In this document: piece after piece, positions 1 through 6,352 of the stretch
How the letters are laid out: every line of letters starts with the position of its first letter
Numbering within the stretch: the first letter of the stretch is position 1
Virus record (IMG/VR): IMGVR_UViG_3300020470_000111
Span: 1-32,418 of that record
DNA: 32,418 bases
From: a virus
Strand: one strand, 5' to 3'
Notes under the pieces: generated by a model
The model's database searches: none
Told to the model about the DNA's origin: nothing
The model's input: only the letters and a program-made list of their open reading frames with translations
Position numbers and translations under genes: made by a program

Positions 1-165
1 GGTAATAAGCAAGTTCGTAACGATGCTGAAACTGTAGAGCAAGAAGTTGAAGATGTGAGAGCATCTGCTCCTGTTGTTGAGACAGTAGAATCTGTATCTA
101 GAGCATCTACAGAAGATGAGGATGATGATGCAATGTCCTATTTTGCAAAATTAGCTGCAGAATAA
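1..165 (+). CDS. 32: Probable gp32 ssDNA-binding protein, C-terminal fragment (5' end outside window)
   Basis: Only the last 54 residues are present. They are strongly acidic (EQEVEDV, then STEDEDDDA) and end in a short hydrophobic tail, YFAKLAAE. T4 gp32 has an acidic C-terminal domain that binds other replication and recombination proteins, and an acidic stretch followed by a short amphipathic tail fits that layout. No OB-fold sequence lies in the window, so the identification rests on the tail alone. A strong terminator begins 95 nt after the stop, which fits a highly expressed gene at the end of its operon. The gene converges on the leftward baseplate block. It could be another acidic-tailed T4-type protein. 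Confidence 0.5.
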   Translation, partial: GNKQVRNDAETVEQEVEDVRASAPVVETVESVSRASTEDEDDDAMSYFAKLAAE

Positions 166-260
166 TGAAAATCAAGCCTCTTAAACATTGTCGATTATCC
201 CAGATGAAATTTTTCTACTGGGATCCGAAAGATGATCCAAGAGAGCCTGAATATTGGGAA

Positions 261-286
261 GACTCACCTTCGGGTGGGTCTTTTTT
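261..286 (+). terminator. Rho-independent terminator with UUCG loop
   Basis: Stem GACTCACC (261-268) pairs over all 8 positions with GGTGGGTC (273-280), with one T-G wobble. The loop is TTCG and six T follow (281-286). It stops rightward transcription from the gp32-like gene and overlaps the stop codon of the convergent gp53 gene at 285-287. Read leftward, the hairpin is not followed by a T run, so it should work mainly in the + direction. Confidence 0.9.
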
Positions 287-989
287 ATGGGTTGATTGAG
301 TTATTAATAGTATTACTTAAAGTTGGGGTGATATAACTAGAACTTCGACTATATGATAATGATGTTTTGAGATCTTGAAGGAATATTGAAACATATCTTT
401 TATCTAATGTATCTATTTCTCTTTTATCTTCATTTTTGGCAATTTCAAATTGATAATTAGAAACACCGATAATTGGACTAATTGTTTCTAAGTTGTATGT
501 TACTATTTCTCCCGAATCATAATATCCTTTCCAAGATGCACTAAGTGATCTTTTCCTTGGTCCATCAAGTTGATAGTTACTATCTACAACTTTTCCTTTA
601 GGCATTATTAATCTATCTTTTTCATCTCTTACTTCAATTGTTTCATAGTGATGAATTTCATTTAATCCAGAAATACCATATTTGTCTAATGAATAATTAT
701 ATAAGTCTCTAGAAGATAATGGCCATTGATCTGTAATATTTGTAATTCCTGCACACATTACAACAACAAAGTCTAAATGCGAATCCCCATATAGACCATT
801 TGCAACTGTATCAGGTCTTTCACCATCTGCTATATACGATTTATTGAAGAAATAAACAGAATCAGCCAACCATTGTTTTAGTTTTGCCTTTCTAAAAAGG
901 TTTTTAACTATAATAGTATCCTTAGATGAGTTTTTATGTGATAGTGGTGATGGGTAAACTACATCAGGTAAATGAAATAAATATGCCAT
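285..989 (-). CDS. 53: Baseplate wedge subunit gp53
   Basis: A 234-aa protein, against about 196 aa for T4 gp53. The N-terminal half shows the family pattern: an early FHLPDVVY segment, then GERPDTVANGLYGD followed by a hydrophobic VVVMCAGI stretch and DQWPLSS. In T4 this matches the region around the YGD motif and the DWPMS-like motif. gp53 clamps neighbouring wedges together in the baseplate. It is the last gene of the leftward group, starting 1 nt after the gp48 stop, so the two are probably cotranslated. The C-terminal 80 residues are less recognisable. In T4 gene 4 lies next to gene 53, and the same neighbourhood is kept here. Confidence 0.85.
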   Translation of the reverse strand: MAYLFHLPDVVYPSPLSHKNSSKDTIIVKNLFRKAKLKQWLADSVYFFNKSYIADGERPDTVANGLYGDSHLDFVVVMCAGITNITDQWPLSSRDLYNYSLDKYGISGLNEIHHYETIEVRDEKDRLIMPKGKVVDSNYQLDGPRKRSLSASWKGYYDSGEIVTYNLETISPIIGVSNYQFEIAKNEDKREIDTLDKRYVSIFLQDLKTSLSYSRSSSYITPTLSNTINNSINP

Positions 990-990
990 T

Positions 991-2247
991 TTAGTATCCT
1001 ACTCCTTTTCCTGATTTTTTATAATCTTCAGCATATATTGGGTTCATTTCAGAAAATGCCATTTGAGTCTTAATAAGAGTTGGTGTTCCATCGTAATATG
1101 ATGACCATACATTAGATCCTGTGTAATTTACACTGAATGATGTTAATGCACAAGGTTTGAATTTATTTAAGAAAGGATGTTCTCCACCTTTATGTAGATA
1201 TTTTAATAAAAATACATCTGGGGAACCTAAGAATATACCACCACTGTTGTTAAAAGTACCTGTACCAGAGATATATTCTTCACCTGCTTTGGGAGCCATT
1301 GCTGTTTTTAATGCTCTGATTATTTTCATTACTCTTTTACTTTCATCTTTACTTCTAGGTGCGAATGTAAAGTTAAAGGTAAAAGTTCTTAAATTAACAC
1401 CTTCAAATAATAATTCTTTATTAGAGTTTAAAATCTTACCATGTGCTCTTGACATCATTTGATTAGGTGTCACATTAGAACCAAATCCCTTAAGACCTAA
1501 TCCTGCTAATGAAGCTCTTAATCCACCAGCAATATCACTACCACCTTCAATACCTAAGGCTTCAAAACCTCTACCTCCACCAACTGCAGCATCTATTGCT
1601 GTTTGAACATTAGCAGCAGTAGCACCTGGCTCTTTCATCAATTCCATTGCCATAGTTGCACCAGCCATTTCAAAGGCATTCATTGTGCTTGCATCCCAAG
1701 AAACACTTTGACTATCAGAAAGTTCGTTTGGTATAGGTAATTCTACATAAAATTTTGTTTTACTATTATGTTTATCTCCAGCACCTCCTTGATATCTGGA
1801 GTCCATTCCTCCACCCATACTCATACCCTTCACATAGCCACTTTTTCCGTCTGAGAATTGACCTTTTTTTCCATTATATTGAAAATCTGGGCTTTGAATA
1901 AGTCCGTGTAATTCTGAATTTGATAGGTTTCCAGTATTATTATTTTGCAGATCATGAAGAGCATTTTTATAATCACTATTAAATTCTATGCCCATACCAC
2001 TTCCATCATCTGATGGTGCAATATATTTAACTGCTTGTATTATAAGACTATCTTCTTGGTCGTTTCTTTTTAGTGGATAACTTAGGAAGAAATCATCTCC
2101 TGCTGCTGATTTCCCATAACCAGAATGATCAAGTGCTGTACCACCTTCTTCAATTGTTTTTCTACGATCTTGTACTAATTCTGATTGTACTGGTGCTCCA
2201 GTTCTCCAATTATATTCTATTCCATTTACAGTATAATTTGCTGTCAT
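991..2247 (-). CDS. 48: Baseplate tail-tube cap protein gp48
   Basis: A 418-aa protein, somewhat longer than T4 gp48 (about 364 aa). Near residues 285-315 is FEGVNLRTFTFNFTFAPRS followed by a basic helix (KRVMKIIRALK), typical of the tube-like fold shared by gp48, gp54 and tail-tube proteins. The C-terminus has FKPCALTSFSVNYTGS and a TQMAFSEMNPI segment, also typical. gp48 caps the central hub and seeds tail-tube growth together with gp54. The start is supported by AAGG a few bases upstream and by a TATAAATA late promoter about 24 bp upstream. The middle (residues 130-260) is Gly- and Ala-rich. gp54 lies about 0.8 kb away on the opposite strand, whereas in T4 genes 48 and 54 are adjacent and codirectional. 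Confidence 0.8.
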   Translation of the reverse strand: MTANYTVNGIEYNWRTGAPVQSELVQDRRKTIEEGGTALDHSGYGKSAAGDDFFLSYPLKRNDQEDSLIIQAVKYIAPSDDGSGMGIEFNSDYKNALHDLQNNNTGNLSNSELHGLIQSPDFQYNGKKGQFSDGKSGYVKGMSMGGGMDSRYQGGAGDKHNSKTKFYVELPIPNELSDSQSVSWDASTMNAFEMAGATMAMELMKEPGATAANVQTAIDAAVGGGRGFEALGIEGGSDIAGGLRASLAGLGLKGFGSNVTPNQMMSRAHGKILNSNKELLFEGVNLRTFTFNFTFAPRSKDESKRVMKIIRALKTAMAPKAGEEYISGTGTFNNSGGIFLGSPDVFLLKYLHKGGEHPFLNKFKPCALTSFSVNYTGSNVWSSYYDGTPTLIKTQMAFSEMNPIYAEDYKKSGKGVGY

Positions 2248-2265
2248 CGACCTTTTTTAGTATTA

Positions 2266-2613
2266 TCAGCTATTTATACGGAATCTTGCAAAAGGAATAC
2301 CATCAAGGTCACTTAGCTCTTCATCAGTAACTTCATATAGTCCACCAGGCACTTCATTCCAAGTATATTGTCTATGATCATTCCAATGAAAATTGATTCC
2401 ACGAAATCCCCATTCAAATATTCCAGTTACTCCAACTAATGGATTTTGATCATACCTTATATTAGGTGTTTTTGGATTATATACAAAGACATAGAATTTT
2501 CCTACTTCTGGTGTTTTACTACCTTCTTCTAGGACACCAAGAATTTCCATCATCAAATCATCAGCATCTTCCGTGCCGATTAAATTATCCTTAATGTCTT
2601 TGATTCTACTCAT
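2266..2613 (-). CDS. Unknown 115-aa protein between gp4 and gp48
   Basis: I do not recognise the function. The protein is acidic and soluble, with no signal peptide or membrane segment. It has an N-terminal helix (RIKDIKDNLIGTEDADDL), an aromatic beta-rich centre (GKFYVFVYNPKTP, FEWGFRGINFHWND) and a C-terminal PGGLYEVTDEEL segment. The ATG overlaps the gp4 stop as ATGA, so translational coupling with gp4 is likely. Its place among head-completion and baseplate genes suggests a structural or assembly role, but that is inference from position only. Confidence 0.75.
   Translation of the reverse strand: MSRIKDIKDNLIGTEDADDLMMEILGVLEEGSKTPEVGKFYVFVYNPKTPNIRYDQNPLVGVTGIFEWGFRGINFHWNDHRQYTWNEVPGGLYEVTDEELSDLDGIPFARFRINS
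2271..2278 (-). promoter_or_regulatory. T4-type late promoter for gp48-gp53
   Basis: An exact TATAAATA on the minus strand, about 24 bp upstream of the gp48 ATG. The spacing matches that of the same element before gp26. T4 and cyanophage late promoters consist of this octamer read by the gp55 sigma factor. It lies inside the 3' end of the preceding 115-aa ORF. Confidence 0.8.
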
Positions 2614-3047
2614 TTAATTCCTAGTTCTTTCTCTGTAATGACTTTAAATTGCCATTGTCTATCAGCACAATATTCTCTTGCTTCTTTCCATTTTGCTTGG
2701 TTTGTAGCATATGTATATGCCTCAGTAATATATCTTCTAGTTTGCCTTTTTGGTTTCTTAGGGGGAGAACATTGTTTTAAAGGTTTAACTTCTATTACAT
2801 ATTTTTTTATAGTACCATTACTTTCTCTTACTTTCATATAGAAATCTGGAAAATATCTATGAGGTCTACGATCCACAGGAGACACATAAGGTATTGCTAT
2901 TTCTTCACTTGCCCATTCTAATACGTTTGCATTTTGATCACAGTAAACCATAAATTTCCTTTCCCACAATGATCTGAAAGTTATATTTGTAGGATCACCT
3001 TTATATTTGTGGGGAAAAGTTGGATAATACTTTCCTTTATAAGCCAT
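2610..3047 (-). CDS. 4: Head completion protein gp4 (TnsA/PD-(D/E)XK nuclease-like fold)
   Basis: A 145-aa protein, close to T4 gp4 (also called gp50/65, about 150 aa). The N-terminus KGDPTNITFRSLWERKFM is characteristic of the family. The residues of a PD-(D/E)XK core are visible: E29 in LWER, D68 in FPDFY, and E86/K88 in IEVKP. gp4 is needed to finish DNA-filled heads so that tails can join. A nuclease-like role at the packaged DNA end is suggested by the fold. It is the first gene of the leftward operon. Its ATG lies directly next to the divergent promoter used by gp54, and it overlaps the next gene by 4 nt. Confidence 0.88.
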   Translation of the reverse strand: MAYKGKYYPTFPHKYKGDPTNITFRSLWERKFMVYCDQNANVLEWASEEIAIPYVSPVDRRPHRYFPDFYMKVRESNGTIKKYVIEVKPLKQCSPPKKPKRQTRRYITEAYTYATNQAKWKEAREYCADRQWQFKVITEKELGIK

Positions 3048-3080
3048 CTAAATAGAAATGATATAGTAGAACTATTTAGA
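3047..3080. promoter_or_regulatory. Divergent late promoter pair between gp4 and gp54
   Basis: TCTAAATA occurs on the plus strand at 3047-3054 and again on the minus strand at 3080-3073. Both differ from TATAAATA at one position. Each octamer touches the start codon of the opposite gene: the + element abuts the gp4 ATG and the - element abuts the proposed gp54 GTG. Each lies about 26 bp upstream of the gene it would serve. The symmetry supports both promoters and both start codons. Confidence 0.65.
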
Positions 3081-3905
3081 GTGCCTGTTCCAATACCAAA
3101 GAAGATATCTCAAATTCTTCCAACATTTCAAAATGTTGCTCAGACTTCTCATTACTTAGTTAATTTTGGTCTTCCGTCTAAAGGACTGAGATCTCATTTA
3201 CAAGCTAGGGGAGTTGATCATAGATTTCATATGAGTGATATTGGATTGTTGTGTAGTGCTGCTGTTTTGCCTGGATCTGCTTTTGCAACTGAAATGGTGA
3301 GAGGTAATTTTCAGGGTGTTATGGAAAGTATGCCTCATACAAGAAACTTTACTGAAATAACTTTAGAATTTTATGTTGATAATGAATATAAATCACTTAA
3401 ATTTTTAGAGCATTGGATGGAATATATTACTGCTGGATCTGGAGCAGATCCTTCAGATGATGCATATAATTTTCAGTTAAATTATCCAGAATCATATAAA
3501 TCTAATACAACAACAATTACAAAGTTTGAAAGAAATTATAGACAAAGACTCGAATATTCATTCCGTGGATTATATCCAAAATCATTAAGTATGACAAGGG
3601 TTGCTTATGCAAATTCTCAAGTATTGAAAACATCAGCAGCTTTTGCATTTGATAGGTATGTTTGTGGTTCAGATAAATCTTCGGATAGAAGAAGGGGTAC
3701 TGATAATAATAAGGTTAGTAGTAATTCTGCAGCTAATAGATTATATAATAAGACTCTTAATAACTTTGTTGAACCTTCACCAGGAAAAGTTGAATTATTA
3801 AATGCATCTCAAGAACAGATTAATACTCTTAGGAATTATGGATCAAAACTTTATCAAGATGTTAGTGGTGGTGGTACTGTTATAAGTGAGGGTAGAGTAG
3901 TTTAA
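3081..3905 (+). CDS. 54: Baseplate tail-tube initiator gp54 (GTG start)
   Basis: A 274-aa product from GTG 3081. The frame is open further upstream to an ATG at 3009, but that start lies inside gp4 on the other strand and before the late promoter, so the GTG is preferred. The protein has a tube-like fold pattern: YLVNFGLPSKGLRSHL, then SDIGLLCSAAVLPGS (the clamp segment before the beta strands), FTEITLEFYVDNEY, and YPKSLSMTRVAYANSQ near the end. gp54 sits on the gp48 cap and starts polymerisation of tube and sheath. It differs from gp48 in lacking the Gly-rich middle. The short NH2-terminal PVPIPKK segment is typical of cyanophage structural proteins. Confidence 0.78.
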   Translation: MPVPIPKKISQILPTFQNVAQTSHYLVNFGLPSKGLRSHLQARGVDHRFHMSDIGLLCSAAVLPGSAFATEMVRGNFQGVMESMPHTRNFTEITLEFYVDNEYKSLKFLEHWMEYITAGSGADPSDDAYNFQLNYPESYKSNTTTITKFERNYRQRLEYSFRGLYPKSLSMTRVAYANSQVLKTSAAFAFDRYVCGSDKSSDRRRGTDNNKVSSNSAANRLYNKTLNNFVEPSPGKVELLNASQEQINTLRNYGSKLYQDVSGGGTVISEGRVV

Positions 3906-3914
3906 AATAACTGC

Positions 3915-3922
3915 TATAAATA
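3915..3922 (+). promoter_or_regulatory. T4-type late promoter for gp26 and the tail-hub operon
   Basis: An exact TATAAATA 22 bp upstream of the gp26 ATG, in the short gp54-gp26 gap. It is the strongest late-promoter match on the plus strand and should drive gp26, the frameshift ORF and probably the tape-measure-like genes. Confidence 0.85.
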
Positions 3923-3944
3923 AAATTACTGAATTGCAAATATT

Positions 3945-4661
3945 ATGCCTTTACCAAAAATTTCGACACCTTCTTATGAGTTGGTAATTCCTTCATCTAA
4001 AAAGAAAATTAAGTATAGACCTTTTTTAGTTAAAGAAGAAAAAATACTAATTTTGGCTATGGAAAGTCAAGATAGTAAACAGATAGCAAATGCCGTTAAA
4101 GATGTAATTTCATCTTGTGTTATAACAAGAGGAATAAAAGTTGATAAATTATCTACCTTTGATATTGAATATCTATTTCTTAATATTCGTGGAAAATCTG
4201 TTGGTGAAGAAGTTGAAATTATGGTAACTTGTCCTGATGATGGTAAGACTCAAGTTCCTACTGTTATTAATCTAGATGAGATTCAAGTTGAGATTGCTAA
4301 AGATCATTCAAGAGATATTAAGTTAGATGATGAATATACAATGAGAATGAAGTATCCTTCATTGGATGAATTTATTAAAACTAATTTCTCAACAGGTGAT
4401 ATTAATGTTGATGATACTTTTAAATTGATTTCATCTTGTATTGATCAAGTTTATTCTGAAGATGAATCTTGGACATCTGCAGATTGTACTAAAAAGGAAT
4501 TGACTGAATTTGTTGAACAGTTGAATTCTAAACAATTCAAAGATGTTGAAAAGTTTTTTGAGACAATGCCCAAACTTTCTCATACTGTTAAGGTAACTAA
4601 TCCCAATACAGAAGTAGAAAATGAAATTGTATTGGAGGGATTGCAGAGTTTTTTCGTGTAA
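3945..4661 (+). CDS. 26: Baseplate hub/assembly protein gp26, probable frameshift donor
   Basis: A 238-aa protein resembling T4 gp26 (about 208 aa). It opens with PLPKISTPSYELVIPSS and has KYRPFLVKEEKILILAMES, a conserved patch of the T4 gp26-like family, then VDKLSTFDIEYLFLNIRGKS and VTCPDDG. In T4, gp26 is needed for hub assembly and may act as a chaperone rather than remain in the particle. The reading frame ends SFFV-stop. The TTT TTC codons for the two Phe form a slippery heptamer followed by a stem-loop, so a fraction of ribosomes may enter the -1 frame and make a 299-residue extended form. This resembles the G and GT proteins of other long-tailed phages. Confidence 0.85.
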   Translation: MPLPKISTPSYELVIPSSKKKIKYRPFLVKEEKILILAMESQDSKQIANAVKDVISSCVITRGIKVDKLSTFDIEYLFLNIRGKSVGEEVEIMVTCPDDGKTQVPTVINLDEIQVEIAKDHSRDIKLDDEYTMRMKYPSLDEFIKTNFSTGDINVDDTFKLISSCIDQVYSEDESWTSADCTKKELTEFVEQLNSKQFKDVEKFFETMPKLSHTVKVTNPNTEVENEIVLEGLQSFFV

Positions 4662-4691
4662 GTATGGCTCATGAAGACCTTGAGTCATACT
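4649..4691 (+). promoter_or_regulatory. Candidate programmed -1 ribosomal frameshift signal
   Basis: The heptamer T TTT TTC (4649-4655) is in the correct X XXY YYZ register for the gp26 frame. After a 5-nt spacer, AGTATGGCTCA (4661-4671) pairs over all 11 positions (one G-T) with TGAGTCATACT (4681-4691), leaving a 9-nt loop. The zero-frame stop TAA (4659-4661) lies between slip site and stem. A -1 slip continues without a stop through Arg-Val-Ser into the downstream ORF. The stem also covers that ORF's only nearby ATG (4664). Confidence 0.8.
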
Positions 4692-4843
4692 TTAAAGTAA
4701 ATTTTGCTTTGATGCAACACCATAAATATAGCTTAACAGAGTTAGAAAATATGATTCCTTGGGAAAGAGAAATATATTTAACTCTTCTTCAACAATATAT
4801 TGAAGAAGAAAATTTAAAAGCACAGCAAGCAGCAAATGCCTGA
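4664..4843 (+). CDS. Short -1-frame extension of gp26 (GT-like tail assembly chaperone segment)
   Basis: This encodes 59 residues from ATG 4664, or a C-terminal extension of gp26 if reached by frameshift at 4655. The sequence is helical and acidic: LESYFKVNFALMQHH, then SLTELENMIPWEREIYLTLL and an EEENLKAQQ tail. Its size and helical character resemble the T part of GT-type tail assembly chaperones. No clear Shine-Dalgarno precedes the ATG, and the ATG is buried in an 11-bp stem, so independent initiation looks poor. It overlaps the start of the next gene by 8 nt. In T4 naming this could be confused with gp51 by position, but I see no sequence basis for that. Confidence 0.75.
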   Translation: MAHEDLESYFKVNFALMQHHKYSLTELENMIPWEREIYLTLLQQYIEEENLKAQQAANA

Positions 4844-6347
4844 AATAGCATCACCAATAGGAAGAAGTATAAAAGCAATTAGGAGAACCTTTTCTTCTAG
4901 TTTATTTTCACCTGCTGCTACTGCACCTGCACCTGCTCAACCAGATCCTAAATTAGTACAATTAATTGTTAGAAATACTAATGCAGTAAATTCTGTTACT
5001 GTTCAATTAACTAATGTTTCTAATCAAGTTAATGTTTTAACGTCATCTTTAAATTCAATATCTCAGAGTTTAGCTTTAAATGCTCAATTAGATCAACAGA
5101 GAGCAAATGCTGAACTTAATAGACAGCAGCAATTAGCACAATTAAAACTTAGAGAAGGAAAAGAAAGTCAAATAGAGAAAAAGATGCAAGATGCATTGAT
5201 AAAACCTATTGCTGCGGTAGCTCAAAAAGCATCAAATATATTAGGAGCTTTAAGTCAATATTTTACAACTATATTATTTGGTTGGTTGGGAACCCAGAGT
5301 CTTGAGTATTTACGTGCTCTTGCATCTGGTAATCAAGAAATGTTGAAGAAAATACAGGGTACGATAGTAAATGGTTTATTAATTGCAGGTGGTTTATTCA
5401 TAGGTGTTAATGTAGCTATTACTGCATTAACATTATCTCTTAAAGGACTTGCCAAAAGACTTCTTAACTTTACTTTTAGGAAATTAATAAAAGCACCATT
5501 TGTAAGTCTGATAAACGTATTCAGAAACTTGGCAGGAGCAAGTTTACTTGGTGGTGGTATAATGGGTGGTCTCGGAAAAAATATTCGTCCTCCTGCAATA
5601 ACAAACCCAAGTCAGATGTTACCTGGAAAACAGGGATTCTTTGCTAAAGTTGGTAATTTCCTTAAAGGTGGAACGGCATATGGAATGCTTGATGCTGGTA
5701 TGGATATGATGGGAGGTAAAAATCCTATTGGTGCAATAACTGATAGTGCTGGTGGTGTATATGGATCGAGAGTAGGAACCAATATATTAGGTAAAATTTT
5801 AGGTAAGAGATTCAAATGGTTAGCTCCAATACTTGGATTTGTAGGAGGAAAACAACTAACTCAAGGAACTAGAGAGGCTTTGACTAGTAATTTGTTTAGT
5901 GGTGATGGTAATCAACAAGGTGCTCAACCAGAAATGACAGAAGCACAGAAGTTGGCATGGGCAAACAGTATTAATCCTGGTGATCAACCAATAGATACAC
6001 CTACTGAACAAAAAAAGGAAGGAAATCGTGGATTTCTTGGTTGGAGATCTTCTGTTGATTGGTTAACAGGTGGACTGACTGATTTAGATAAAAAAGGAAG
6101 TGATTTTAATCTTATTAATCCTAAGTCACAGAAAACAACTCAATTAAAAGAAGCTGATCTTAGTTTAGCAGAACCTGCACCAGAACTTGTTGCTATGGGT
6201 GGTGGAGATGGATCACAAGGAAAAGATCAATCTATTAGTTCTGGAACTGGAAGTATGGGTGGATCTGTACCTAAAATACCTTCATCTAATAATGATAATA
6301 CTTATATCTTTAATGGATTAAGAGAATATCAAATAGCACCTGCATAA
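4836..6347 (+). CDS. Tape-measure-like tail protein A (503 aa)
   Basis: The N-terminal 40 residues are Ala/Pro-rich. Residues 40-125 form a long helical, Gln/Asn/Leu-rich segment suited to a coiled coil. Residues 125-215 contain hydrophobic helices (TTILFGWLG, VNGLLIAGGLFIGVNVAITA), and a Gly-rich region follows. Near residue 396 begins GNRGFLGWRSSVDWL, a roughly 35-residue block also found almost unchanged in the next gene. Both proteins also share a GWL plus KKIQG pattern in the middle. Position directly after a frameshifted chaperone pair and before the 27-like hub gene is where tape-measure genes sit in other long-tailed phages. T4 uses gp29 (about 590 aa), which I cannot match here. The tape-measure role is therefore inferred from context and composition. 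Confidence 0.72.
   Translation: MPEIASPIGRSIKAIRRTFSSSLFSPAATAPAPAQPDPKLVQLIVRNTNAVNSVTVQLTNVSNQVNVLTSSLNSISQSLALNAQLDQQRANAELNRQQQLAQLKLREGKESQIEKKMQDALIKPIAAVAQKASNILGALSQYFTTILFGWLGTQSLEYLRALASGNQEMLKKIQGTIVNGLLIAGGLFIGVNVAITALTLSLKGLAKRLLNFTFRKLIKAPFVSLINVFRNLAGASLLGGGIMGGLGKNIRPPAITNPSQMLPGKQGFFAKVGNFLKGGTAYGMLDAGMDMMGGKNPIGAITDSAGGVYGSRVGTNILGKILGKRFKWLAPILGFVGGKQLTQGTREALTSNLFSGDGNQQGAQPEMTEAQKLAWANSINPGDQPIDTPTEQKKEGNRGFLGWRSSVDWLTGGLTDLDKKGSDFNLINPKSQKTTQLKEADLSLAEPAPELVAMGGGDGSQGKDQSISSGTGSMGGSVPKIPSSNNDNTYIFNGLREYQIAPA
6021..6125 (+). repeat. 105-nt direct repeat, copy 1
   Basis: This segment is repeated at 7613-7717 with 6 differences in 105 nt. The first 54 nt are identical, including codon third positions. 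It encodes the shared block starting GNRGFLGWRSSVDWL near the C-terminus of both tape-measure-like proteins. Identity at synonymous sites points to recent duplication or gene conversion. Confidence 0.95.
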
Positions 6348-6352
6348 GATAA

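Noticed and set aside
165-299. A 44-codon ORF overlapping the gp32-like stop (TAATG).
   Set aside because: The strong terminator at 261-286 lies inside it, so transcripts would end before the stop codon. It also overlaps the 3' end of gp53 on the other strand.
3009-3080. An upstream ATG extension of gp54.
   Set aside because: It lies inside gp4 on the opposite strand and upstream of the late promoter, and the extra residues do not resemble a gp54 N-terminus.
4721-4728. CATAAATA, a late-promoter match.
   Set aside because: It lies inside the -1-frame ORF, where it encodes His-Lys-Tyr, and is 108 bp from the next start. It could work but cannot be told from coding sequence.
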